DNA from: Blastobasis lacticolella
Lineage: Eukaryota > Arthropoda > Insecta > Lepidoptera > Blastobasidae
Direction: 5' to 3'
DNA length: 64,000 nucleotides
Assembly (NCBI GenBank): GCA_905147135.1
Contig: LR990049.1
Location: 9,317,428 to 9,381,427, forward strand
The notes under the pieces were generated by a model. That model was not told where the DNA came from, ran no database searches, and worked only from the letters and a program-made list of their open reading frames with translations. Within the stretch, counting starts at the first letter, position 1. The number at the start of each line of letters is the position of its first letter. Both the position numbers and the translations under genes were made by a program. Of this stretch, positions 10,389 to 23,203 are shown in pieces.

Positions 10389-10464
10389 AATGTTTAAAGG
10401 TAAGTGGCCATAGGCCCGGCGCCCAAAAATCTTTTACCCGACCAGTGGGACAAAAATGACAATT

Positions 10465-10470
10465 AATAAA
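10465..10470 (+). promoter_or_regulatory. Candidate polyadenylation signal of the NDUFV3-like gene
   Basis: AATAAA, with a second AATAAA-like run shortly after, lies about 77 bp beyond the TAA at 10386-10388, a suitable distance for a short 3' UTR. Confidence 0.45.
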
Positions 10471-12423
10471 ATAAGAATAATAAAATAGCTTTAGAACTCC
10501 GTCTGTAGTAATAGGTCCCAGGCTCAGAGATATTACACGTCAAGAGTTATTAACGTAATTAAAACCCATACGATCTTAGTTTGCTTAGTAGTTACGTTAG
10601 TCTAAACTTGCACAGGCTAGGCATCTACAAGATTTTAACGAACTATGACAACGTTACAGCATTGTAAGGTTTCTGTAATCCTAATAAATATCTCTGAACT
10701 TAGGACTACGAACAGTAAGTTACCTAATCTATGTTGTTTTCTCTATCAATATTTAAAGCTCATTTTACACCGGGCCAATTGACAGGACAATCCACCAAGC
10801 CAGTTCAAATATATTGACATTGTGTTAGGCTTGACTACAATAAAATGTATTGGACTGTCTTATTTATATTACAGCAATTTTGGACTGCCAATTGCCCCTG
10901 TGAAAAAGGCTCTTAATACTGTACAAAATATATTGTATTTGTATGAAAATCTTCTCTGTAAGTCGCCTGTTGCCGCGTACCCCACGCGTAATGCAACAAA
11001 ATTCTACAATTTCATATAAAGTCGCATCGCGTCGCTCTGCTGCAGCGCAGTGCATGTTCCACATTTCAGTTACAAGGCGTGACATTGTTTTTAATAAAAA
11101 AATATTAATATAGTCAGTGGCCAGGGCCCATAAGCCACAATCCTCTACGTTGACTTCATCTTACACATATCGGGTAGGCCCAGGTAAATAATCTAAGATT
11201 GTAGACTTGTTATGCACTTAAATTTTCGATTAGGTATATCAAAACAAATGTAAGTGTATCTAGTTAAGAAATAACCTAAATAAAAACTTACTTTTTTTTA
11301 ATCAGTTAATGGAAAAAGTATTTTTGTATTATTGAATAGGTAAATGTATTTATTGTGAGCTAAAAAAATTAATGTATTATTTGTTATCACAATTAGGTCA
11401 ATAAGGAGTATTATAAAAATATCACTTTGTTTTACTTTTTAAATTAACCTACTTATAGATTGGTTATGGTTCTATCATTGTAAAACTGCTTGATTTCACT
11501 GCCACATTGCCCAGTAGCCCTGGCTGGTTGAACAATGTAGTTGTTACTGAAAATTTATGAAACCTGGATATTGGAGATTGTGGAATCCTACCACCATCTC
11601 AGGGCACCAAGACAATCTCACCCGCTCATAGTCCCCCACTGACAATCAGAAAAAGCCTCCACAGGCCATGGATCGGATTGAATGGGTTATATTTGGGAGT
11701 TATATAAGAACTTTATTTTCCTTTAAAATTTTTTAGTCGTGTTTTACCATTCTGGCAGTGACAGCTGCTAGTTTTGGCCAGATATATTGCAATGAAATAT
11801 TAATTTATTAAAATTTCGAATTTTTCGGTTTTTTAAATTCGAAGTAGACCGTTCGAACGTAAGTAATGTAACTTTTGCGTGATTTTTTGGGTTCATTACA
11901 GTCTTTCCATTTGTAGTAGTATGGGGAATTTTAAAAATTAAAAAATTCTATTTTATTTTTATTATATGTTCCATTCTCGTTGTTGTGTAAAAGCGGACAA
12001 AAGACATCGATGACCATTTAATTATGGAACTGAAGCCCAAGCCACCGTTTACCTACAGCTGTATTACTATACACTACTACTATGTAAACTTATACATGGA
12101 CATGATAATCACTGATGAAGACTCCTAATAGAAACTGTTAACTGTCTCTATCAGAATGACCTTTCCGCTGAAAGCCAAATCAGTTAAGTTTACATGAAAG
12201 CAGGGTACTTAGACACCTGAAAAACAATTTTACTCTCAACAGATTCAGACAACTTTGGAATTTTGGTAAGTAATAAAGAATTTTATAACCGTGTGGTATC
12301 CGGCAGAGTAGAGTAGCATCAACGCGGGTGTCATACCTATAAGGCGAGTAATAGTTTCGAGGTAAAAGACCTAGAGTCTCCGTAGGCTGGAAATAAGGCA
12401 ACAGCGTTTTCCATTGTTGTATT
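10471..12423. other. AT-rich intergenic stretch, no gene seen
   Basis: Short ORFs here have no recognisable domains, and none is flanked by convincing splice signals. Part of it is probably decayed repeat. Confidence 0.4.
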
Positions 12424-12480
12424 CTGCCAAGCGTGGAGATGATGACAATAACCTCACCTCTCGTTGGAGAGGCCATTACA
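12424..12480 (+). repeat. LINE 3'-end remnant, family B, copy 2
   Basis: It contains CTGCCAAGCGTGGAGATGAT, ACCTCACCTCTCGTTGGAGA and related segments, matching the repeat at 5727-5940 in order. Similarity may extend left to about 12385. Confidence 0.45.
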
Positions 12481-12802
12481 TGTAATGACTGTGCTCAGAT
12501 GAAGGTTCATTATGACGTACAGGATTAAATAAGTGATTTAACTTCTACCCACACGAACAACCACTGAATTGCTGTGGAATCATGCTCCAATTCCAATGGT
12601 ATCATCGCGCGTATTGTCAGTGTCAGTAAACTGCAAGTAATGCTAATTTTATCGTATTTTCAATTAATTCTGTAGATAATACGAATCGAAATAATCGTAT
12701 TTGCCTTTTACGAATATTTATAGTTTTTTGGTAACAATTTTTTTTTCAGTTGTGGTTAAACAGGGACTCGGGGGTTATCGTTAATTCACATTGTGCATTA
12801 TT

Positions 12803-12985
12803 ATGTTTCTTCGAAACACACAGCGTTGAGTGAAGAAGCTGTCTAAGATTTTACCTTAATAAATGATGCAAACATACCAATCAATCCGCATATTACCTCC
12901 TTGTTGCTCATTCCAGCAGCAGTGCGGCTTTACTACTTCCATTGAAGCGCGCTGAAACTTGTCATAACATGTTTACCTCATAGCG
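12803..12985 (-). repeat. Inverted copy of the MITE body found at 16481-16652
   Basis: From GAAACACACAGCGTTGAG to TTTACCTCATAG this segment is a near-perfect reverse complement of 16481-16652. The two lie about 3.5 kb apart in inverted orientation. It lacks the complete 62-bp terminal repeat, and its outer end reads TTCTTCGAAACACACAGCG, a sequence also seen in reverse at 16350-16384. Confidence 0.75.
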
Positions 12986-12989
12986 TCTA

Positions 12990-14555
12990 CAGATTTTGCC
13001 GGCAATGAATGCAAAATCTTATATTTGTTTAAAAATAGTTTTTTATTACTTATTTCGGTGCGAAATATGTATTAGTGGTGTTGTGTAATTTGGAAACTAT
13101 GTTTTTGATGTGTTTTTGTGCAAAAAGCGTGCAAAATCGGTAAGTCGAGGCCGTAAATACTGATGCCGGGCGGGTGCTCCGGACGAAGCTGTGTTGCTGG
13201 GCATCCCTCATCGTCTTTTAGCCAATGATGAGGCGGATGGTGGAAGCTCAACATCCTCGGAGGATGAAGGTGTAGCTACCGCGCACCGCAGCGTCCGTGT
13301 CTACTTGCCACCCGCGCATTGGGTTGGAGTGTAGCAGTTGCACCCTTTGGTATCCTCTAACCGCGCATTGTCTTTCTAAATAACTAACAAGACAGGTTAG
13401 TTACATCTTGCACAGTTACCTCTTATTTGTGAAATTTATCTGGTGTCTCGTAAATGCTTGAAGTAAATTATGGAAGTTATGATTTGTACTTATATTATTG
13501 TTACAAGCTGTTAGACATCCAAATAATATAAAATAAAATATATGTACAAAATGTTTACACAGAAGAGGACTTTTGACTCCTAGTCAGTGTAAAAAAAATA
13601 AAAATAAAAAAATTAAGTAAACTTTCCTGGAGCTAATAGTACATGACATGAGAGAGAACGACAAACATGTATTACATAACAGCTATGTAGGTAATATTAG
13701 TACAGAAATTGATAAAGAAGTAGTTAAACTGAAGACTAATAAGAAGGATCTTAGATCTTACTCCCTTACAACAATTTGGCTCACCGACTCGGGCGAGTCA
13801 TCATCTTTCCCGGCGTATGCCAGGGTATGCTTGGAGCAGTGTTCATCATAAATCTACCATAGGGTTGAATACCTAAAGCGACACCAGGATTTGTGCAATG
13901 TAATGCCTCTGGTGTTGTAAATGTCCATGGATTGCTGTACCTGCTACCATCAGGCTATGAGCATGTTTGTCATTTTAGTGGTATAAAATAAATTAAAGTA
14001 TATGAAAAGAACTCTCACATTTATAAGACTGTGGACTATTTAGCCATCACAGAGGGAGTTTTGCCTGGTCTCTCAAACATAGGTCCAAATTACTTTAGAA
14101 AATAAAAAATAATAATTAAATATAATAATAATTATAGTTAAGTACTGATTGAGACTCAAAAAAAAAAAAAAGATAAGGAACATGTGCAGGCAAATACAAT
14201 TAAATTTGGTGTGCAAACATTCTAGTTCAGTACATACAACAGGACATTACTGTATGTAGTTGCAGGTCAAATCAGCAGTTTAAAACACCTGACAAAATGC
14301 AGAATTTGTATGCAATACAGACTTGTGAGCTCATTGTCACTTCTTTAACATTTTATGTGGCTTAAAACATTAATAATGGGATTTTCTTTTTCTCATACGC
14401 TGGGCGAGTTTTAATGTAAAATTCAAAAAACATTTGAGTATTAAGTATTGAATGTAAGTTCTTTAATGGTGTTACATAATTTAGTTGCCACCTAGGTAAA
14501 TAGCCTTTTACAACAGACGGAGGTACTCATTTCCATGCTTTCCTGAATTTGACTG
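12990..14555. other. Intergenic stretch with no convincing gene
   Basis: A moderately GC-rich patch at 13140-13350 and a 67-codon ORF at 13648-13851 have no recognisable family. A poly-A run at about 14159-14171 may mark an old retroposed insertion. Confidence 0.35.
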
Positions 14556-14559
14556 CACA

Positions 14560-14860
14560 TCTCACTGACAGCGGTGTACCTTTCGGGAAGGTACAGCGGC
14601 ATAGCCGACCGCCTTTTAAAAATGCTCTTGCCGGAATGGTATTTGTTGGCCCGGGCCTCGGAGGCCTTGATTCGTAACTGGGGCGTCCGTGTTGTGAACA
14701 TATCGTCTTGACATCACCCTCACACTGGTAATCCTCTCAGGGAGGTATAGCGGCATGGCCGACCGCCTTTAAGGAAACAAACCCGTGCCAAAATGGCATC
14801 TGTTGCCCCAGGCCGCGGAGGCCTCGTGGGCATCCCAGACTGTTGACTCGGCTCGGTTGG
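14560..14860 (+). repeat. Diverged tandem duplication, period about 160 bp
   Basis: Two consecutive blocks share the order AGCGGCATAGCCGACCGCC, then a TGCC-G/A-AATGG stretch, then TGTTG-CCC-GGCC-CGGAGGCC (about 14575-14670 and 14735-14830). They are clearly related but have many substitutions. I do not recognise the unit; it could be the internal or subterminal repeat of a transposon. Confidence 0.6.
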
Positions 14861-16340
14861 GCGAGAATATGTCACTTGGGACTCAAACGATGACTTGACG
14901 ATATATTGCGATGCATTCAGTAAGACGGAAATTTCGGCTTGCGTGGCCTCCGTCTAATCTGATAACGCGAGTTCTCAATCACATGAACACGGCAGAGAGA
15001 CCTTACATATTAATTGCGCCGTACTAGACTCAGTGCGCCTGGATGCCCTACCTGGGGGCCCGAGCTCTGAAGGAGCTGGTACCAGTAGAGAATCTGAGCG
15101 AAAACCTGATAGATCTCGCAATTGGGAGACGCTCACCCCTCCACAAGTGGACAAACTGCAAATCTTGGCTGTAAAAAGGAGAGGGGGAGGGGGTGAAGCT
15201 ACTCAGTGTAGTTTAGAGGAAAGAGAGAGAGAGTTATGCTCTCATAAGTACCTAAAGTTACTGGTTACTAAGATGAAACAAACTATTAATTTAGGAATTT
15301 TGCAAACTAATATACTAATAACTTGCACTTATGCCACAGTATTATCCTTTCCTCCTCCTGAGTAATATTGTCTGCAGAAATATCCAAGTGTATGATTATG
15401 CAGATGTCTTCCTGAGGTCAGAAGAAAAGTCAAAGCCGTTCTTCTTGACATGTCATGCAGTGTGCATAGGGAGATGGTGGACTATTTTAAAAAGTAATAT
15501 AATAGTTTTGTGTCAAACACAGGCACTCTCTTGGGCTGTGGTTTACTCAGAGAAATAGCTTTTAGAATCTGCTGCACATAAAGGTTTATCATATATTCTC
15601 ATTTAATGGGACACAATGGTGGAAATAACCAACTCGTATAAAATATACCCACTGTACAGGTTAGAATGTCTTTTAAGAATAAGGTATCTAGAAATATAGC
15701 TAGCTCCTGGCCTTCAGGAAGTTTAGGGTGATGTAATGTGAATTAAAAGAAACATTTATAAAAATATAATTAAAAAAGGTATTTCTAAATAGCAGTCCCT
15801 CTAAATCTTTATTTATGGAGAACATGGAGAGGCACCAACAAGGATTTTCCTAGAGAACAACCCTTAGACAAGTAGGGAAAACTGGAAGAGTTATATAATG
15901 TACAAAAAATTTTACTGTCATCAGGTTGGCAGAAAAACAGACTCAGCTCAGATTTCATATTGATTTTTACTTTTGGTAAGGTGTTCATTACCTGATTTAA
16001 AACCAGAGACTGTTGTGTAGTGATTAACTATTATGTATAATTACTGTTAATGTTACTATTGTTTGTAAGGGCTTCCCTAATAAGACTCTTATATTCAGCT
16101 TTACATTTTTATGGTTATTTTTAAGGTTACAATTGTTGCTGACGTCATTAGCAATATAATAATTATGTTGATTTTTGGAATAACATTTCATAGAAATTTC
16201 TATAATTTTGAAAGGAGTCGTGGTATTTTTGACATACTAAAATGTTTTATGTTTCAGAATATCTAAACTAAACATTAAAATTGCATATTATTTCAATTAT
16301 TTGATCACATAGCGTCTGCAATCCTCTTTCACCAGCAGTA
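14861..16340. other. Unassigned stretch including a GC-rich, protein-like segment
   Basis: An open frame of 110 codons at 15033-15365 begins MRLDALPGGPSSEGAG and is hydrophilic with Ser/Arg/Glu runs, then degenerates. It might be a fragment of a retrotransposon first ORF, but no zinc knuckle is present and I do not assign it. The remainder to 16340 is AT-rich with no gene signal. Confidence 0.3.
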
Positions 16341-16384
16341 AACAAACAAGTCTTCACTCAACGCTGTGTGTTTCGAAGAAACAT

Positions 16385-16697
16385 AATATAACTGTTTTGC
16401 ATTACAACAAAACAGATATTATGTGTATGAGAAACACACAGCGTTGCAGCAAGGTTCTTGCTGGTGGATCATGAAGACTTCTATGAGGTAAACATGTTAT
16501 GACAAGTTTCAGCGCGCTTCAATGGAAGTAGTAAAGCCGCACTGCTGCTGGAATGAGCAACAAGGAGGTAATATGCGGATTGATTGGTATGTTTGCATCA
16601 TTTATTAAGGTAAAATCTTAGACAGCTTCTTCACTCAACGCTGTGTGTTTCTCATACACATAATATCTGTTTTGTTGTAATGCAAAACAGTTATATT
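16385..16697. mobile_element. MITE with perfect 62-bp terminal inverted repeats
   Basis: Left arm 16385-16446 is the exact reverse complement of right arm 16636-16697 (outer end AATATAACTGTTTTGC, inner end CACACAGCGTTG). The 313-bp element has no coding capacity. Its body recurs in inverse orientation at 12803-12985. Just outside the left arm, 16350-16384 is the tip of another copy in opposite orientation, suggesting nesting or a fold-back structure. Confidence 0.85.
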
Positions 16698-16746
16698 TTA
16701 TCAATTTGTGATATTAAAACCTCCATCTGCACGAATCTCTGTTTTA

Positions 16747-17149
16747 TTACACTCGTGAGCAAGCAAATCGATTCACCCCATGTTTTTCCATATATGCTCA
16801 TACATTTCTGGCGTTACAAATCAGTCTAAAACTTCATAAATACTTAATCGATTTTTATTCGGCTTTCGCGGTTTTTATAAGACAATGATTACCTCTAACA
16901 CGATTTCGTTACGCCAGACAATATTTTTTCACAGACGGACTTGCAGCTCTTTTGAAAACTTATTGTCTTGCGTAAAGTGATCATTTTTAAATAATTAATA
17001 AAATACATAGGAAATCACTGTCACATTGGCTATCAAACGACGAAACCTTAATTAAAATCAATTAGGTATTTATTAATGAAGTTATAGACTGATTTGTAAC
17101 TCGGTTGTAACTGAATTGGTGTGCTTGCTCACGAGTGTAGTTATAACGC
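16747..17149. mobile_element. Second MITE with long imperfect terminal inverted repeats
   Basis: The ends are TACACTCGTGAGCAAGC at 16747 and GCTTGCTCACGAGTGTA near 17149. Inner pairs also match: GTTACAAATCAGTCTAAAAC (about 16814) against GACTGATTTGTAAC (about 17088), and a following TATTTAT-rich stretch. Total length is about 400 bp, non-coding. Confidence 0.75.
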
Positions 17150-17244
17150 ATTTTGTTATACGCTCGCGAGCAGTCATAAAATGGGAAAAGTCACATGTCG
17201 CGAAAGATCGGCGAGCGAGCGCATAAGATAAAAGAGATTCAACT

Positions 17245-17335
17245 CAGTCGATCTGCTCGTTTTTCCTGGCGACCTGAGGTGTTCAGTGCCACACAAGAGT
17301 TCCCGGGTTCGATTCCCGGCCGATCGGAAATTGAA
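17245..17335 (+). repeat. tRNA-derived SINE head or tRNA-like relic
   Basis: CCGGGTTCGATTCCCGG forms a perfect T-arm with a 5-bp stem and a pol III B box. Flanking CGATCTG and CCGATCG could pair 6 of 7 positions as an acceptor stem. No good A box, anticodon arm or D arm is present, so it is a relic or SINE head and not a functional tRNA gene. Confidence 0.5.
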
Positions 17336-17424
17336 ATGATTTACCTGTTACGAGTGTAGGTGGTTTATGTATAATAAATATGTATTTAAAAGTATATATG
17401 TAGTTTATCAGTTGAGTTGTCCAA

Positions 17425-17630
17425 GCGTATTTATTTATTAACAACTTCGTGCACTGTTACGTACAATGGCGGACATAAAGCTCCATAGCTTTTTAGTATT
17501 TATTTACTTTATTTTATTTTCCCAAACAAATGCTATGCAAAAGAGAATTTAAAAAGATATGTTTATTATTCATTTCATTTCATATTATAGTTTGACATTG
17601 TGACTAGAATTAAAAAAAAAAAAAAAAACA
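17425..17630 (-). repeat. LINE 3'-end remnant, family C, at the satellite border
   Basis: TATTTATTTATTAACAACTT followed by TACAATGGCGGACATAAAGC resembles 54945-55150 (TACAATGGCGGACTTAAAGC) and, less clearly, 30986-31040. Orientation is inferred from the TTTA-rich tail on the left. A poly-A run at about 17612-17628 lies next to it. Confidence 0.5.
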
Positions 17631-17859
17631 TTTCATATATTATTTAATGTAGTATTCATACATCGTCAATAATAATAGTAAAGTAAATAGTTGATTTTCA
17701 TACATACGATGTCATTTGGTAAGGGCTACCCTCTAACAATATCAATACATTCATACTTCCAAGGCACTTGGATACTCCCCTCTGACATTGCCATCACATC
17801 CATGCATGCTTCCATGCCATTTGGTCAGGGCTACCCTCTGACATTGCCAACCCATTCAT

Positions 17860-20800
17860 ACATACTTCCATGGCATTCGGTCAGGGCTACCCTCTGACAT
17901 TGCCAACACATCCATACATACTTCCATGGCATTTAGTCCGGGCTACATTCTGACATTGCCAACACATCCATACATACTTTCATGGCATTTGGTCAGGGTT
18001 ACCCTCTGACATTGTCAACCCATCCAAACATGTTTCCATGGCATTTGGTCAGGGCTACCCTCTGGCATTGCCAACACATCCATACATACTTCTATGGCAT
18101 TTGGTCAGGGCAACCCTCTGACATTGCCAACACATCCATACATACTTCCATGGCATTCGGTCAGGGCTACCCTCTGGCATTGCCAACACATCCATACATA
18201 CTCCTATGGCATTTGGTCAGGGCAACCCTCTGACATTGCCAACCCATTCATACATACTTCCATGGCATTCGGTCAGGGCTACCCTCTGACATTGCCAACC
18301 CATTCATACATACTTCCATGGCATTCGGTCAGGGCTACCCTCTGACATTGCCAACACATCCATACATACTTCCATGGCATTTGGTCCGGGCTACCCTCTG
18401 ACATTGCCAACACATCCATACACACTTCCATGGCATTTGGTCCGGGCTACCCTCTGACATTGCCAACACATCCATACATACTTCCATGGCATTCGGTCAG
18501 GGCTACCCTCTGACATTGCCAACACATCCATACATACTTCCATGGCATTTGGTCCGGGCTACCCTCTGACATTGCCAACACATCCATACACACTTCCATG
18601 AAATTTGGTACGGGCTACCCTCTGACATTGCCAACACATCCATACATACTTCCATGGCATTCGGTCAGAGCTACTCTCTGGCATTGCCAACACATCCATA
18701 CACACTTCCATGGCATTTGGTCCGGGCTACCCTCTGACATTGCCAACACATAAATACATACTTCCATGGCATTTGGTCAGGGCTACCCTCTGACATTGCC
18801 AACCCATTCATACATACTTCCATGGCATTCGGTCAGGGCTACCCTCTGACATTGCCAACAAATCCATTCATACTTCCATGGCATTCGGTCAGGGCTACCA
18901 TCTGACAATGCCAACCCATTCATACATACTTCCATGGCATTCGGTCAGGGCTACCCTCTGACATTGCCAACACATCCATACATACTTCTATGGCATTTGG
19001 TCCGGGCTACCCTCTGACATTGCCAACACATCCATACATACTTTCATGGCATTTGGTCAGGGCTACCCTCTGACATTGCCAACACATCCATACATACTTC
19101 CATGGCATTCGGTCAGGGCTACCCTCTGACATTGCCAACACATCCATACATACTTCCATGGCATTCGGTCAGGGCTACCCTCTGACATTGCCAACACATC
19201 CATACATACTTTCATGGCATTTGGTCAGGGCTACCCTCTGACATTGTCAACCCATCCATACATACTTCCATGGCATTCGGTCAGGGCTACCCTCTGACAT
19301 TGCCAACACATCCATACATACTTTCATGGCATTCGGTCAGGGCTACCCTCTGACATTGCCAACACATCCATACATACTTCCATGGCATTTGGTCCGGGCT
19401 ACCCTCTGACATTGCCAACACATCCATACACACTTCTATGACATTTGGTCCGGGCTACCCTCTGACATTGCCAACACATCCATACATACTTCCATGGCAT
19501 TCGGTCAGAGCTACCCTCTGGCATTGCCAACACATCCATACACACTTCCATGGCATTTGGTCCGGGCTACCCTCTGACATTGCCAACACATAAATACATA
19601 CTTCCATGGCATTTGGTCAGGGCTATCCTCTGACATTGCCAACACATCCATACATACTTCCATGGCATTCGGTCAGGGCTACCCTCTGACATTGCCAACA
19701 AATCCATACATACTTCCATGGCATTCGGTCAGGGCTACTTTCTGACATTGCCAACCCATTCATACATACTTCCATGGCATTTGGTCCGGGCTACCCTCTG
19801 ACATTGCCAACACATCCATACATATTTCCATGGCATTCGGTCAGGGCTACCCTCTGACATTGCCAACACATCCATACATACTTCCATGGCATTCGGTCAG
19901 GGCTACCCTCTGACATTGCCAACACATCCATACATACTTTCATGGCATTTGGTCAGGGCTACCCTCTGACATTGCCAACACATCCATACATACTTTCATG
20001 GCATTCGGTCAGGGCTACCCTCTGACATTGCCAACACATCCATACATACTTCCATGGCATTTGGTCCGGGCTACCCTCTGACATTGCCAACACATCCATA
20101 CATACTTCCATGGCATTCGGTCAGGGCTACCCTCTGACATTGCCAACACATCCATACATACTTCCATGGCATTTAGTCCGGGCTACATTCTGACATTGCC
20201 AACACATCCATACATACTTTCATGGCATTTGGTCAGGGTTACCCTCTGACATTGTCAACCCATCCAAACATGTTTCCATGGCATTTGGTCAGGGCTACCC
20301 TCTGGCATTGCCAACACATCCATACATACTTCTATGGCATTTGGTCAGGGCAACCCTCTGACATTGCCAACACATCCATACATACTTCCATGGCATTCGG
20401 TCAGGGCTACCCTCTGGCATTGCCAACACATCCATACATACTCCTATGGCATTTGGTCAGGGCAACCCTCTGACATTGCCAACCCATTCATACATACTTC
20501 CATGGCATTCGGTCAGGGCTACCCTCTGACATTGCCAACCCATTCATACATACTTCCATGGCATTCGGTCAGGGCTACCCTCTGACATTGCCAACACATC
20601 CATACATACTTCCATGGCATTTGGTCCGGGCTACCCTCTGACATTGCCAACACATCCATACACACTTCCATGGCATTTGGTCCGGGCTACCCTCTGACAT
20701 TGCCAACACATCCATACATACTTTCATGGCATTCGGTCAGGGCTACCCTCTGACATTGCCAACACATCCATACATACTTCCATGGCATTTGGTCCGGGCT

Positions 20801-22341
20801 ACCCTCTGACATTGCCAACACATCCATACACACTTCCATGAAATTTGGTACGGGCTACCCTCTGACATTGCCAACACATCCATACATACTTCCATGGCAT
20901 TCGGTCAGAGCTACTCTCTGGCATTGCCAACACATCCATACACACTTCCATGGCATTTGGTCCGGGCTACCCTCTGACATTGCCAACACATAAATACATA
21001 CTTCCATGGCATTTGGTCAGGGCTACCCTCTGACATTGCCAACCCATTCATACATACTTCCATGGCATTCGGTCAGGGCTACCCTCTGACATTGCCAACA
21101 AATCCATTCATACTTCCATGGCATTCGGTCAGGGCTACCATCTGACAATGCCAACCCATTCATACATACTTCCATGGCATTCGGTCAGGGCTACCCTCTG
21201 ACATTGCCAACACATCCATACATACTTCTATGGCATTTGGTCCGGGCTACCCTCTGACATTGCCAACACATCCATACATACTTTCATGGCATTTGGTCAG
21301 GGCTACCCTCTGACATTGCCAACACATCCATACATACTTCCATGGCATTCGGTCAGGGCTACCCTCTGACATTGCCAACACATCCATACATACTTCCATG
21401 GCATTCGGTCAGGGCTACCCTCTGACATTGCCAACACATCCATACATACTTTCATGGCATTTGGTCAGGGCTACCCTCTGACATTGTCAACCCATCCATA
21501 CATACTTCCATGGCATTCGGTCAGGGCTACCCTCTGACATTGCCAACACATCCATACATACTTTCATGGCATTCGGTCAGGGCTACCCTCTGACATTGCC
21601 AACACATCCATACATACTTCCATGGCATTTGGTCCGGGCTACCCTCTGACATTGCCAACACATCCATACACACTTCTATGACATTTGGTCCGGGCTACCC
21701 TCTGACATTGCCAACACATCCATACATACTTCCATGGCATTCGGTCAGAGCTACCCTATGGCATTGCCAACACATCCATACACACTTCCATGGCATTTGG
21801 TCCGGGCTACCCTCTGACATTGCCAACACATAAATACATACTTCCATGGCATTTGGTCAGGGCTATCCTCTGACATTGCCAACACATCCATACATACTTC
21901 CATGGCATTCGGTCAGGGCTACCCTCTGACATTGCCAACAAATCCATACATACTTCCATGGCATTCGGTCAGGGCTACTTTCTGACATTGCCAACCCATT
22001 CATACATACTTCCATGGCATTTGGTCCGGGCTACCCTCTGACATTGCCAACACATCCATACATATTTCCATGGCATTCGGTCAGGGCTACCCTCTGACAT
22101 TGCCAACACATCCATACATACTTCCATGGCATTCGGTCAGGGCTACCCTCTGACATTGCCAACACATCCATACATACTTTCATGGCATTTGGTCAGGGCT
22201 ACCCTCTGACATTGCCAACACATCCATACATACTTTCATGGCATTCGGTCAGGGCTACCCTCTGACATTGCCAACACATCCATACATACTTCCATGGCAT
22301 TTGGTCCGGGCTACCCTCTGACATTGCCAACACATCCATAC
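17860..22341. repeat. Higher-order repeat: two 2240-bp units of 40 monomers
   Basis: Rare monomer variants recur exactly 2240 bp apart: CATTTAGTCCGGGCTACATT (about 17930 and 20170), AAATTTGGTACGGG (18601 and 20841), GGCTATCCTCTGAC (19621 and 21861) and GGGCTACTTTCTGAC (19733 and 21973). I saw only a few differences between the units, for example C/T at 18484/20724 and C/A at 19517/21757. Matching starts near 17860 and stops after about 22341. A shorter 728-bp period (13 monomers) continues the variant order to about 22700. Confidence 0.93.
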
Positions 22342-23203
22342 ACACTTCCATGACATTTGGTCCGGGCTACCCTCTGACATTGCCAACACATCCATACACA
22401 CTTCCATGACATTTGGTCCAGGCTACCCTCTGACATTGCCAACACATCCATACATACTTCCATGGCATTCGGTCAGAGCTACCCTCTGGCATTGCCAACA
22501 CATCCATACACACTTCCATGGCATTTGGTCCGGGCTACCCTCTGACATTGCCAACACATAAATACATACTTCCATGGCATTTGGTCAGGGCTATCCTCTG
22601 ACATTGCCAACACATCCATACATACTTCCATGGCATTCTGTCAGGGCTTCCCTCTGACATTGCCAACAAATCCATACATACTTCCATGGCATTCGGTCAG
22701 GGCTACTTTCTGACATTGCCAACCCATTCATACATACTTCCATGGCATTCGGTCAGGGCTACCCTCTGACATTGCCAACACATCCATACATACTTCCATG
22801 GCATTTGGTCCGGGCTACCCTCTGACATTGCCAACACATCCATACATATTTCCATGGCATTCGGTCAGGGCTACCCTCTGACATTGCCAACACATCCATA
22901 CATACTTCCATGGCATTCGGTCAGGGCTACCCTCTGACATTGCCAACACATCCATACATACTTTCATGGCATTTGGTCAGGGCTACCCTCTGACATTGTC
23001 AACCCATCCATACATACTTCCATGGCATTCGGTCAGGGCTACCCTCTGACATTGCCAACACATCCATATATACTTTCATGGCATTCAGTCAGGGCTACCC
23101 TCTGACATTGCCAACACATCCATACATACTTCTATGGCATTTGGTCAGGGCTAGCCTCTGACATTGCCAACACATCCATACATACTTCCATGGCATTCGG
23201 TCA

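Noticed and set aside
10822..11019. 65-codon ORF as a third NDUFV3-like exon
   Set aside because: It lacks the Y-K-x...R-x-P-x-P pattern and any splice acceptor in the right phase.
17249..17332. A functional tRNA gene
   Set aside because: Only the T-arm and an imperfect acceptor stem are recognisable; the D-arm, anticodon arm and A box are missing.
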